From Kitasatospora papulosa (GTDB lineage: Bacteria; Actinomycetota; Actinomycetes; Streptomycetales; Streptomycetaceae), in NCBI RefSeq assembly GCF_000717245.1, contig NZ_JNYQ01000012.1:1-64000 (forward strand): 64,000 bases of DNA. The letters run 5' to 3'. The translations under genes were made by a program, and so were the position numbers. Positions 43,364 through 51,189 of this stretch are shown here, piece by piece. Within the stretch, counting starts at the first letter, position 1, and the number at the start of each line of letters is the position of its first letter. Below the pieces are notes generated by a model. It searched no databases and had not been told where the DNA came from. It saw only the letters and a program-made list of their open reading frames with translations.

Positions 43364-43484
43364 CCGGCGGACCGGACCCGCTCCGGATGCGGGCCTGCCC
43401 GTGCCGGCCCGTGACACACGTGGAGACGGCGGGTTGTTCACAGGTGCGGGCGGCCCGCGGCTTCCCGGCGGAGGCGGCGTACGA

Positions 43485-43490
43485 CAGGAT
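43485..43490 (+). promoter_or_regulatory. -10-like CAGGAT at leaderless spacing
   Basis: CAGGAT lies 6 nt before the GTG at 43497. It differs from the common TAGGAT by one base and supports the chosen start. Confidence 0.4.
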
Positions 43491-43496
43491 GGAGCT

Positions 43497-44030
43497 GTGC
43501 CTACCGACTCGGACAGGATCGAGCTGAGCGACGACGAACTTCGGGAGATCGCGGGCTATGCGGCCGACTGCGCGCGCACGGTGCTGCCGATCTACGAGGG
43601 CGGCCTTCCCGCCGACACCCGACCCCGCGACGCGGTCGACGCGGCGCGGACCTTCGCCGAGGGCGGGCCCCGTACGAACCGCTTGCGGCAGAGCGCGTGG
43701 GCGGCGTACAAAGCCGCGGCAGGCGCCGAGTCACCCGGCGCGGCCGATGCGGCACGCTCGGCCAGCCATGCGGCCGCCGCCGCGTTCCTGCATCCCAAGG
43801 CGAGTGCCCATCAGGTGAAGCATGTCCTCGGAGCGGCGGCCCACGCGCTGCGGGCGCGGGAGCTGGCAGCCACGGAGGGCCGGCCCGGCGTGGCGGAGAG
43901 CCTCGACCGGGCCCGCCGGGACGCGCCGGCGGCCGTCACCGCCGTCCTCGGCCGCCTGCCCGGCGCACCCTCCGGGGGCGGACGTGTGGGAGAGCTCATC
44001 CGTGAACTCGACGCCCTGCTCCGTGACTGA
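43497..44030 (+). CDS. Imm5-like putative immunity protein
   Basis: This 177-aa all-helical Ala-rich protein matches the Imm5 pattern: CARTVLPIYEG, RPRDAVDAARTFAEG, LRQSAWAAYKAA and AARSASHAAAAAFLHPKA. Imm5 proteins are known mainly as predicted immunity partners of polymorphic toxins. No toxin gene flanks it here, so the immunity role is unproven. The GTG at 43497 is chosen because the family N-terminus (ELSDDELREIAGYAADCA) starts there and a -10-like element precedes it. Confidence 0.65.
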   Translation: MPTDSDRIELSDDELREIAGYAADCARTVLPIYEGGLPADTRPRDAVDAARTFAEGGPRTNRLRQSAWAAYKAAAGAESPGAADAARSASHAAAAAFLHPKASAHQVKHVLGAAAHALRARELAATEGRPGVAESLDRARRDAPAAVTAVLGRLPGAPSGGGRVGELIRELDALLRD

Positions 44031-44175
44031 GGCCTGATCAGGTGCGGCGGGGACGCGGTGGAGAGTGTCTCCGTGCGGTACCGCGGGCGACGTCCGACCT
44101 CCGTCCCTCGCCGGGCCGCGGAGCACGCGCACCCGGCTGCGCGGGTCCGGACACGGGCGGAAGGACGGTGCCGCG

Positions 44176-44976
44176 ATGAAGCCGGGCCGGTACTCCCGCG
44201 CCGTGCGGGCCGTGTTGTTCGCAACCGTCTGCGTGCCGCTCGCGGCGACGGGGCACGTCCTCATGTCGGGCACACCGGTGTCCGGGCCGGTGATCTTCGC
44301 AGCGCTCGGAGGCACGGCCGCGGCCGCCTGGGCCCTCGCCGGCCGTGAGAGGGGACTGCTCGCCGTCACCGCGGCCGCCGTGGCGGCACAGACGGCTCTC
44401 CACCAGGGATTCGCCTTCGCCCAGTCCTTGTCGGCCCAGCCGCCTCCGCTGCCCACGCAAACGTTCGCCCGCCAGTGGGCCGAGAGACTGCTGTGCGGGG
44501 ACGGCGCCACCGTGCTCTCCGAGCGGGACGCGGTCGCGGTCGTCACGGACGCCGGGCTGGGGAGCGTCATCTCCCGTCCGCCTCCCGGGACCTTCGCCCC
44601 TGCCGCCGGTCCGGCCGGGCACGGCCTCCACGCGATGCACGGCATGCCCACCGACGCCGCCGGGACGGTGCAGGCGGCGCACGGAGGGCAGGGCGTGGTC
44701 GCCGCGGCGCCGACCGGGATGCTCGGGGCGCACCTGCTGGCCGCCGTGCTGTGCGGCCTGTGGCTCGCGTACGGGGAACGGGCCCTCTTCCGGGTACTGC
44801 GTGCCCTCGCCTGGCGCCTCCGGACGCCGCTCCACCTCCTTCTCCGTCTTGCCGCGCCCCCGGAGCGTCCAAGCCCCCGCGTCCGGTGGCGGCGTACACC
44901 GCAGTCGCTCACGCGGCTTCTGCTGGTCCACAGCATCACCTCGCGGGGTCCGCCGAGAGGAACGGCTGTCGCCTAG
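44176..44976 (+). CDS. His/Met-rich integral membrane protein
   Basis: I do not assign this 266-aa protein to a named family. It has about three helices at ~8-75, an extracytoplasmic loop with GHGLHAMHGMPTDAAG and AAHGGQG (His/Met-rich, ~150-175), a further helix at ~183-205 and a basic cytoplasmic tail. Similar proteins occur beside copper-related and PepSY genes in Streptomyces. The His/Met loop suggests Cu binding, by inference. ATG 44176 has GAAGGA ~10 nt upstream. The ECF sigma factor gene follows on the same strand after ~215 nt. Confidence 0.72.
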   Translation: MKPGRYSRAVRAVLFATVCVPLAATGHVLMSGTPVSGPVIFAALGGTAAAAWALAGRERGLLAVTAAAVAAQTALHQGFAFAQSLSAQPPPLPTQTFARQWAERLLCGDGATVLSERDAVAVVTDAGLGSVISRPPPGTFAPAAGPAGHGLHAMHGMPTDAAGTVQAAHGGQGVVAAAPTGMLGAHLLAAVLCGLWLAYGERALFRVLRALAWRLRTPLHLLLRLAAPPERPSPRVRWRRTPQSLTRLLLVHSITSRGPPRGTAVA

Positions 44977-45193
44977 GCCTTCCGTGCGGAGCCGTGCCTG
45001 ACCCTGCACGGCGTCCCTGTCCCGTCCGGCCCTGTCCGGGCGGACGGGCCCGGCGGCAGTGGGCTTCCCCGAGCGCGCGTGGAGCACCGAGCCGCGCCTC
45101 GGGCATCGGTGCTGCCCGAGGGCAGGCCGTCCCCCTTCACCGGCACGCCTCGGGCGTCGCCGGACATCACGCGTCTGTAAGGACCTTGTGGCG

Positions 45194-45961
45194 ATGACTC
45201 ATGTCCAGGACCCGTCTGCCGGCGGAACGCCGGCTCCGACACAGCCCACCCGCGCGTCCGACGCGACGGCGACCCGGTACACGGCCGCCTCCGACGCGGC
45301 GGCGACACGGCTGGCTCTCGCGGCCCGGGACGGGGACCCCGTCAAGGCGGACCGTTTCGTACGCGCGCTGCACAGCGACGTCTGGCGCTACGTCGCCCAC
45401 CTCAGCGGGGAGACCCAGGCTGCCGACGACCTGACCCAGGACGTCTTCCTCCGGGCGCTCACCGGCCTGCCCGGGTTCGAGGGCCGCTCGTCCGCCCGCA
45501 CATGGCTGCTCTCCATCGCCCGCCGAACCGTCGCGGACAGCTTCCGCCGTGCCGCCGCCAGGCCCAGACTCGCGGACCGTGACGACTGGCAGAGGGCGGC
45601 GGAGCAGGCCCAGCCGTGCGGCACTCCCGGCTTCGACGAAGGCGTCGCCCTCGCCGAGCTGCTGTCGTCGATCCAGGCCGACCGGCGTGAGGCGTTCGTC
45701 CTCACCCAACTCCTCGGCATCCCCTACAAGGAGGCCGCCACGGTCATCGGCTGCCCTGTGGGGACGGTGCGCTCGCGCGTCGCTCGAGCGCGCATCACGC
45801 TGATCGAACTCCTCACGGACGGCCCACCCACGCCCGATGACCTGACATCCGACCCGGCATCGACCGGCACGCAGCGGCCGGTGCGGCCGCTCCCCGTCGC
45901 GCGTATCTCGTCGCAGCCGGAGCAGCGCCCGGCCCCGGACATGCTCGAGATACCGGGGTGA
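45194..45961 (+). CDS. ECF-type RNA polymerase sigma factor
   Basis: The 255-aa sigma factor has region 2 (~50-115) with RYVAHLSGETQAADDLTQDVF and WLLSIARRTVADSFRR, and region 4 (~150-205) with REAFVLTQLLGIPYKEAATV and GCPVGTVRSRVARAR. The C-terminal ~50 residues are a Pro-rich tail, and the first ~40 are Thr/Ala-rich. No anti-sigma factor is adjacent; the upstream His/Met-rich membrane protein could play a sensing role, which is inference. An AAGGA Shine-Dalgarno lies 10 nt before ATG 45194; GTG 45188 is an alternative start. Confidence 0.9.
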   Translation: MTHVQDPSAGGTPAPTQPTRASDATATRYTAASDAAATRLALAARDGDPVKADRFVRALHSDVWRYVAHLSGETQAADDLTQDVFLRALTGLPGFEGRSSARTWLLSIARRTVADSFRRAAARPRLADRDDWQRAAEQAQPCGTPGFDEGVALAELLSSIQADRREAFVLTQLLGIPYKEAATVIGCPVGTVRSRVARARITLIELLTDGPPTPDDLTSDPASTGTQRPVRPLPVARISSQPEQRPAPDMLEIPG

Positions 45962-45978
45962 TGCGCGCGATCACGGTC

Positions 45979-47025
45979 TCAGTGCCCTTCCGCGCGCACG
46001 TGTTCCCCGGCCGGAGCGCGGTGGGGCACGGGCACGTCCGCATCCTCCTCCAAAGCCGGGAGAGGGCGCGGAGGGGTCGTCGCGGCCCGGCGACCGGCCA
46101 CGCCGGGGAACGGCACGGTGAGCACGCCGAGGCAGCAGACGATCAGAGCGACACCGGCCCAGCCGGCGGGGCGGAGGCGTTCACCGACGACCAGGACAGC
46201 CAGCACGGCCGCGACGGCGGGCTCCAGAAGGGTCAGGGTGGTGGCGGTGCTGGCCCGTACGCGGGCGAGACCCCAGCCGAACAGGACGTAACCGAGGAAC
46301 ATGGGGACCAGCGCCATGTAGGCGCCGACGGCGGCAGCGGACCAGGAGTCCAGCAGTGGCGCGCCCGTGGCCGCCAGCACCGGTACGAGCAGCAGTCCGC
46401 CGATCCCGAAGACGGTGCCCATGGCCGCCCCGGAGGTGAGGCCGCGTCCGATCAGGCGGTGGGCCGCCCAGGAGTAGACGGCGTAGGTGAGCCCTGCCGT
46501 CAGACCGAGAACCACGCCGAGCACGGTCGAACCGGCGGAGCGTGCGCCGGGCCCGGAAGACGCTCCGGCAGTCGCCTCGGCCGCGCACAGCAGCACCGTC
46601 CCGGACAGTCCGAGCACCGCACCCGTGATCCAGCGGCGGGTGAGGCGACGGCCGTCGACGACCCGCTCGATCAGCGCGGAGGCGAGGGGGGCGGAGCCGA
46701 TCGACACCACGGTGCCGGTGGCGACCCCGGCCAGGTGCATGCTGCTGTAGAAGGCCGGCGGATAGGCCGCCACGGCCAGGGCGCCGAGCAGCACCACACC
46801 GCGCTCAGCGCGCAACAGGGGTGCCTCACGCCGGATTCGGGGAGCGGCGACGACGGCTTGGAGCAGTCCGCCCAGCCCCATGGCGACGGCTCCGATCGCC
46901 AGCGGGCCCACGTCCGGTGCGAGCGCCGCGGCGGTACCCGTGGTGCCCCACAGCACCGAGGCGAGCAGCACGCACGCCGACGCCGCACCCACAGGCGCGG
47001 CCCCGCGTCCGGCGGTCCCGGTCAC
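45979..47025 (-). CDS. EamA/DMT-family exporter
   Basis: The 348-aa protein has two EamA repeats of five helices each, about ten membrane segments in all. Typical pieces are LLASVLWGTTGTAAALAP in the first repeat and LTAGLTYAVYSW plus LLEPAVAAVLAVLVVGERL in the second. It is likely an exporter of amino acids or metabolites. A ~35-aa hydrophilic C-terminal tail is present. Its GTG overlaps the stop of the TetR gene (GTGA), so both are co-translated, and the TetR protein probably controls it. Confidence 0.9.
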   Translation of the reverse strand: MTGTAGRGAAPVGAASACVLLASVLWGTTGTAAALAPDVGPLAIGAVAMGLGGLLQAVVAAPRIRREAPLLRAERGVVLLGALAVAAYPPAFYSSMHLAGVATGTVVSIGSAPLASALIERVVDGRRLTRRWITGAVLGLSGTVLLCAAEATAGASSGPGARSAGSTVLGVVLGLTAGLTYAVYSWAAHRLIGRGLTSGAAMGTVFGIGGLLLVPVLAATGAPLLDSWSAAAVGAYMALVPMFLGYVLFGWGLARVRASTATTLTLLEPAVAAVLAVLVVGERLRPAGWAGVALIVCCLGVLTVPFPGVAGRRAATTPPRPLPALEEDADVPVPHRAPAGEHVRAEGH

Positions 47026-47630
47026 AGACGCTCCAGGAGATCCGAGGCCATCGTCCGCGCGTGCTCCACACGGGCTGCCGAGCCCTCCAGACCGGCCCGT
47101 GCCATGGCCCCTTCGAGGAGGAACGACAGGTGCTCCGCCACGGGGCCCACCTCCTCGGGTCGGCCGGCCAGCAGCTGCGCCACGTGTGCGGAGAGCAGCG
47201 CCTCGACGTGCTCCTTGTGACGACGCACCACAGCCCGGCCCTCGTCACCGGCCGGCAGCTCGGCGGCGGCGTTGAGCAGGCCGCAGCCGCGGAAGCCGCG
47301 CTCGTACGCGAACCGCGCGTGGTCGGCGTAGGCGTCGAAGACCGCCAGTACGCCGTCGCGGCCGTCCCGGGCGCTCTCCATCCGGCACCTGTACAGGTCC
47401 AGCCACTCCTCGTGCCGTGCGTCCAGGTAGGCGAGCACCAGATCGGCCTTGGAGGAGAAGTTGTTGTACAGGCTCATCTTCGCGACGCCCGCCTCGGCGG
47501 TGATCGTGTCGATGCCGGTGGCCGACACGCCGTCCGCGTAGAAGCGGCGCGCGGCCGCGTCGAGCAGCTTCCGGCGTGCGGCGCCTTGCCGCTTCCTGGG
47601 CTGTGGTGCTGCCTGGACGGGCCCGGTCAT
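47022..47630 (-). CDS. TetR-family regulator of the EamA exporter
   Basis: The 202-aa TetR protein has the HTH at ~18-65 (LLDAAARRFYADGVSATGID, AGVAKMSLYNNFSSKADLV) and a ligand-binding C-terminal domain with GFRGCGLLNAAAEL. The latter resembles TetR proteins of the YxaF/LmrA-like group that sense drugs. It is the first gene of a two-gene operon with the EamA exporter. The upstream GTAG-N6-CTAC repeat (47651-47664) in an AT-rich patch may be its operator. Confidence 0.9.
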   Translation of the reverse strand: MTGPVQAAPQPRKRQGAARRKLLDAAARRFYADGVSATGIDTITAEAGVAKMSLYNNFSSKADLVLAYLDARHEEWLDLYRCRMESARDGRDGVLAVFDAYADHARFAYERGFRGCGLLNAAAELPAGDEGRAVVRRHKEHVEALLSAHVAQLLAGRPEEVGPVAEHLSFLLEGAMARAGLEGSAARVEHARTMASDLLERL

Positions 47631-47650
47631 CTCACGCGCTCCTTGATTGG

Positions 47651-47664
47651 GTAGGTCAGTCTAC
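47651..47664. promoter_or_regulatory. Candidate TetR operator (GTAG-N6-CTAC)
   Basis: A short dyad in an AT-richer patch ~20 nt upstream of the TetR gene start, where an autoregulated TetR operator would be expected. Arms are only 4 bp. Confidence 0.35.
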
Positions 47665-47767
47665 ATATTTAGGAGGGCTGCGGGTCCCGACCGGTTCCGG
47701 GGGTGCCCGGCCGCCTCGACGTGATGCGGGTCACTCTCCGGCCGCTCCGGGCCGGGCATGGCCGACC

Positions 47768-48478
47768 ATGACCCGCATGGACTCCCGTTTCGTCGGCATC
47801 GCCGAGTTGGCCGAGACTCCGTCCGTGGCGGTCGTCGTCGACGTCATGCGAGCCTTCACCGTGGCAGCCTGGGCCTTCGCCCGGGGAGCGGAAAAGATCG
47901 TTCTCGCGGGGTCGCTGGACGAGGCTCTGGCCCTCAAGGCGCGCCACCCCGACCGGCTGGCGCTCAAGGACGGCGCGTCCGCACCCGGGTTCGACCTGGT
48001 CAATTCGCCGGGCCTGCTGCGGTCCGTCGACCTCGGCGGACGCACCGTCGTGCAGAAGACCACGGCCGGGACGGTCGGCGCCCTGGCGGTCGAGGACGCC
48101 TCGCTGGTGCTGTGCGCCGGCTTCGTGGTGGCGGAGGCGACGGCCCGGGTGCTGCGGGCACGCGAGTGCGACGAGGTCACGTTCGTGGTCACCGGCGAGG
48201 ACGGGCAGGCCGACGAAGACCTGGCCTGCGCCCAGTACATCGCTCGCCGGGCCGCCGGGGAAGGGAGGGACGCGGCCGAGTTCCTCCGCCGTGCCGCCGG
48301 GTCACGGGCCGCGGCCGAACTGGCGGAGGGCGTACGTCAGGGAGTCCATCCTGACGATGTCGCACTCTGCCTGGAGCTCGACCGCTTCCCGTTCGCCATG
48401 GTGGCGGCCTCCGAGGACTCGCACATGGTCCTGCGCCCGTGCACCGTTCCGCGGCCGCCGGACGAGGGCGCGGTCTGA
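47768..48478 (+). CDS. ComB-like 2-phosphosulfolactate phosphatase family protein
   Basis: The 236-aa protein has the ComB pattern VVVDVMRAFTVAAWAFARGA at the N-terminus, LKDGASAPGFDLVNSP, VQKTTAGTVGAL and CAGFVVAEATARVLR. ComB hydrolyses 2-phosphosulfolactate in coenzyme M synthesis in archaea; in Streptomyces, which makes no coenzyme M, the substrate is unknown and may be another phosphate ester. ATG 47768 is taken; ATG 47777 is equally possible. It has no operon partner. Confidence 0.85.
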   Translation: MTRMDSRFVGIAELAETPSVAVVVDVMRAFTVAAWAFARGAEKIVLAGSLDEALALKARHPDRLALKDGASAPGFDLVNSPGLLRSVDLGGRTVVQKTTAGTVGALAVEDASLVLCAGFVVAEATARVLRARECDEVTFVVTGEDGQADEDLACAQYIARRAAGEGRDAAEFLRRAAGSRAAAELAEGVRQGVHPDDVALCLELDRFPFAMVAASEDSHMVLRPCTVPRPPDEGAV

Positions 48479-48504
48479 GCGCCGTTCCGGAGCGGTGCAC
48501 CGGC

Positions 48505-49041
48505 TCAGAAGTCGACCGCCGACGCCTTGCGGATCGACGCGTCCATGTTGCGCTCCATCATCCGGAGGGCCGCCCGGGCCAGGTCCTGGTGGATATGGGC
48601 GACCGCGTCGTCCGCAACGGTCACCGCGAGGTGGCGGATGTGCGCATCGAGAGCCGAGTACAGGACGCACTGCTCGGTGACCTGACCGCAGAGCACCACG
48701 CGGCTCACGTCGAGCTGCGACAGCAGGTAGGTCAGGGGCGTCTCGTAGAAGATCGAATGCCTGGCCTTCACGACGAACAACGAATCGCCGTCCGGAAGCA
48801 GGGGCTCCACCAAGTCCCTGTGAGGACCGGCGAGGGTCGCCTCGATGATCTCGCCGTGGTGGGAGCGCCACTCGCCGAAGTTGTCGTTCGCATAGATCAC
48901 CGGTACCCCGTCGGCCCGGGCCCGTTCGATCAGCCCGACGATGTGGGGCAGAGCCTCGCGCACCGACGGGATGAGGATCTCGGCATCCGGGTGGCTGTAC
49001 GTGTTGAGCATGTCGATGACGACGAGGGCGCTTCGGCTCAT
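48505..49041 (-). CDS. Isochorismatase-like cysteine hydrolase
   Basis: The 178-aa cysteine hydrolase family protein has the catalytic triad Asp10 (LVVIDMLNTY), Lys92 (VVKARHSIF) and Cys125 (VTEQCVLYSA), with the preceding cis-peptide region LCGQVTEQ. The family includes nicotinamidases and isochorismatases; the absence of clear nicotinamidase metal ligands points to a different amide or ether substrate. Single gene, convergent with the ComB-like gene. Confidence 0.9.
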   Translation of the reverse strand: MSRSALVVIDMLNTYSHPDAEILIPSVREALPHIVGLIERARADGVPVIYANDNFGEWRSHHGEIIEATLAGPHRDLVEPLLPDGDSLFVVKARHSIFYETPLTYLLSQLDVSRVVLCGQVTEQCVLYSALDAHIRHLAVTVADDAVAHIHQDLARAALRMMERNMDASIRKASAVDF

Positions 49042-49159
49042 GGTCGTCCATTCTGGTCGTGCCGCGGTGCCAGGCGAGCAGGCGACACGGCGCGTCGGCC
49101 CGCGGCGAGGGAAAGGGCGGCGGTCGGCACCGGCCGCCCGCCCACCCGGTGACGGGCGA

Positions 49160-49531
49160 TCAGTGCCAGCAGAGGCAGAACGGATGTCCCGCCGGATCGG
49201 CGTACACGCGGAACGGGCGCTCCCCGCCCCGGTCGTCGAGATCCAGCGGCGTGGCGCCCAGCGTCAGCACCTCCTGCTGCGCACGCTCGATGTCCGTCAC
49301 GTCGAGGTCCAGGTGCTCCTGCTGGGAGTTGCGATCGCCGCGCGGCCACTCCGGCGGCCGGTGGTCCGGTGCCTTCTGGAAGGCGATGCGCGCACCTCCC
49401 GGAGCGTAGAGGTCGTACCAGTCCGGGTAGTCGTTCCTGACCTCACCGCCCAGGACGCCCCGGTAGAACTCGGCCAGGGACCTCGGGTCGGGGCAGTCGA
49501 GAGCGACGAGACCGTAGGTGGCGACGGGCAT
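49160..49531 (-). CDS. VOC (glyoxalase/bleomycin resistance) family protein
   Basis: This 123-aa protein has the two beta-alpha-beta-beta-beta modules of the vicinal-oxygen-chelate fold: LVALDCPDPRSLAEFYRGVLG, then HLDLDVTDIERAQQEVLTLGA, and ending FRVYADPAGHPFCLCW. It matches the actinobacterial glyoxalase-like group often annotated as 'VOC family'. Enzymatic role unknown. Confidence 0.88.
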   Translation of the reverse strand: MPVATYGLVALDCPDPRSLAEFYRGVLGGEVRNDYPDWYDLYAPGGARIAFQKAPDHRPPEWPRGDRNSQQEHLDLDVTDIERAQQEVLTLGATPLDLDDRGGERPFRVYADPAGHPFCLCWH

Positions 49532-49606
49532 GTCCGTTCCTTTCGTCGTGTGCGGCGGACATCCGCGTGTCTCCTCGCCGCGCGCATCCGTGTGTTCCGT
49601 CGGCGT

Positions 49607-50110
49607 TCACGCCTCCGTGCCCTCGCCCTCCTTGCAGACGCGCACCGTCCGCAGAGTGGGATCGGCCGCGTCGGGCACGTTCATGCCGGCGGCGACTCCC
49701 GTACGCAGGTACCGCAACGCCGGTGGCACACCTCGGCGATGGCACACAGGTCCGCCGCGGAACTGTACGGGGTGGGGCTGGTGACCAGGGCCCCGCAGGC
49801 GTCCGGGTGCTGGTCGAAGGCCCTTTCGTACGCTTCGGCGGACGGGGGATGGGCCAGATGACGCTCGGTGTCCCACTTCGGCCATCAGTGCCTCCGCCCG
49901 CCGGAGCACACCGGAGGTCTGACGGCGGTCGTCCAGCCCGCCGATGGCGAGCAGGTCCCCGAAGAACACGGCGTCGCCCAGGACGGCGCGTACCGCCGGA
50001 TCGGCTCCACGCGCCCGTTTGTGGCCGGGCGGGGTGAACGCCAGTTCTCCCTTCCCCTTGTAGGCTGCCAGTGCGTCGAGAACAGGGGCTTCGCGGTGAT
50101 CTGCGCGCAT
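49607..50110 (-). pseudogene. Orn/Lys/Arg decarboxylase remnant with internal deletions
   Basis: The minus strand starts with an intact N-terminus of a PLP-dependent Orn/Lys/Arg decarboxylase: APVLDALAAYKGKGELAFTP, PGHKRARGADPAVRAVLGDA and DLLAIGGLDD. After LMAEV (~49870) the reading frame shifts. Continuing in another frame gives DTERHLAHPPSAEAYERAFD, ALVTSPTPYSS and AIAEVCHRR, which belong ~70 residues further on in the family, so the PLP-cofactor region in between is gone. A second deletion of ~250 residues then joins directly to the C-terminal block ALRYLRTGVAAGMNVPDAAD, back in the first frame. The family is ~480 aa; less than half remains. It cannot be a working enzyme. Confidence 0.82.
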
Positions 50111-50149
50111 GTACGGCGCCTTCCCTCGGGTCCGACGGGTGAATCAGAG

Positions 50150-51037
50150 TCAGGGAAGCGGCGTCCCGCCTGTCGCGTTCATGATCTCCCCGGTGATGAA
50201 GGACGCGTTCGACGAGGCGAGGAAGACGTAGGCCGGTGCCATCTCGGCCGGCTGCGCGGGCCTTCCCAGGGGGCTCTGCTTTCCGAACTCCGTGGTGTCG
50301 GGCATCGTCGCGGGGATGAGAGGCGTCCAGACGGGCCCGGGCGCGACGGCGTTGACGCGGATTCCGTCCGACGCCAGCATCTGTGCCAGGCCCTGGGTGA
50401 AGGTGACGATGGCTCCCTTCGTCATGGCGTAGTCCAGGAGGTGAGGGCTGGGTTTGTACGCCTGCACCGAGGTGGTGTTGATGATGGAGCCGCCGGACGG
50501 GATGTGCGGAAGGGCGGCCTTGCACAGCCAGAACATGCCGTACAGGTTCGTACGCACCACGCGGTCGAACTGCGCGGTCGAGATGGCGGCGATGCCGTCC
50601 GGCTGCGACATCTGGTAAGCGGCGTTGTTCACCAGGACGTCGATCCGGCCGAACTCCGACACCGCCCTCTCGACGAGAGCCAGGCACGCCCCTTCCTCGC
50701 GGATGTCGCATTCGACGGGAACAGCCCTTCGCCCGGCCTGCTCGACGAGCCGAGCGGTCTCCTCCGCCTCGCTTTCCTCCTCGGGAAGGAAGGTCAGCAG
50801 CACGTCCGCCCCCTCACGTGCGAAGGCGAGGGCGACGGCGCGGCCGATGCCGGAATCCCCGCCGGTGACGACCGCCTTGCGGTCGAGCAGGAGCTCATGG
50901 CCCCGGTACGAGTCCTCGCCATGGTCCGGAGGCGGATCCATGGGGCCGGTCCGGCCGGGATGTTCCTGCTCCTGCTGGGGGAATTCGGGCCGCGGATGGA
51001 GCTGGGTCGGGTCCTGCGGTCGCTCGGCGTCGGGCAT
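50150..51037 (-). CDS. SDR oxidoreductase of YghA/YhdF type
   Basis: The 295-aa SDR has the long N-terminal extension of the YghA/GsiB-linked group (QDPTQLHPRPEFP, PGRTGPMDPPPDHGEDSY). Then follow VTGGDSGIGRAVA (cofactor binding), NNAAYQM, the active site with INTTSVQAYKP and YAMTKGA (Tyr/Lys), and TGEIMNATGG. Substrate unknown; relatives are stress-induced. The ATG at 51037 has a GAAGGGAAGG Shine-Dalgarno; an in-frame GTG/ATG 25 codons upstream is less likely. Confidence 0.9.
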   Translation of the reverse strand: MPDAERPQDPTQLHPRPEFPQQEQEHPGRTGPMDPPPDHGEDSYRGHELLLDRKAVVTGGDSGIGRAVALAFAREGADVLLTFLPEEESEAEETARLVEQAGRRAVPVECDIREEGACLALVERAVSEFGRIDVLVNNAAYQMSQPDGIAAISTAQFDRVVRTNLYGMFWLCKAALPHIPSGGSIINTTSVQAYKPSPHLLDYAMTKGAIVTFTQGLAQMLASDGIRVNAVAPGPVWTPLIPATMPDTTEFGKQSPLGRPAQPAEMAPAYVFLASSNASFITGEIMNATGGTPLP

Positions 51038-51177
51038 CGTCGCCTTCCCTTCTCCGTCGTCGTCTGGGGCGTCGTGCATGAGTCGCCGCGTTCCCTCGAC
51101 GCGGTCGGTCAATCATCGCGAGCGGACGAACTGCGGGCATGTTGAGCAGTGCGGCCCCAGAAGGACCATGGAGACGC

Positions 51178-51183
51178 TAAATT
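51178..51183 (+). promoter_or_regulatory. -10 element (TAAATT), leaderless promoter of pptH-pptT
   Basis: TAAATT is followed by 6 nt and the ATG at 51190. It would give a leaderless mRNA for the phosphopantetheine operon. Confidence 0.55.
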
Positions 51184-51189
51184 CGAACA

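Noticed and set aside
48439..48503. Long inverted repeat at the 3' end of the ComB-like gene
   Set aside because: The arms are ~40 nt apart and one lies inside the coding region; it may be chance in GC-rich DNA.
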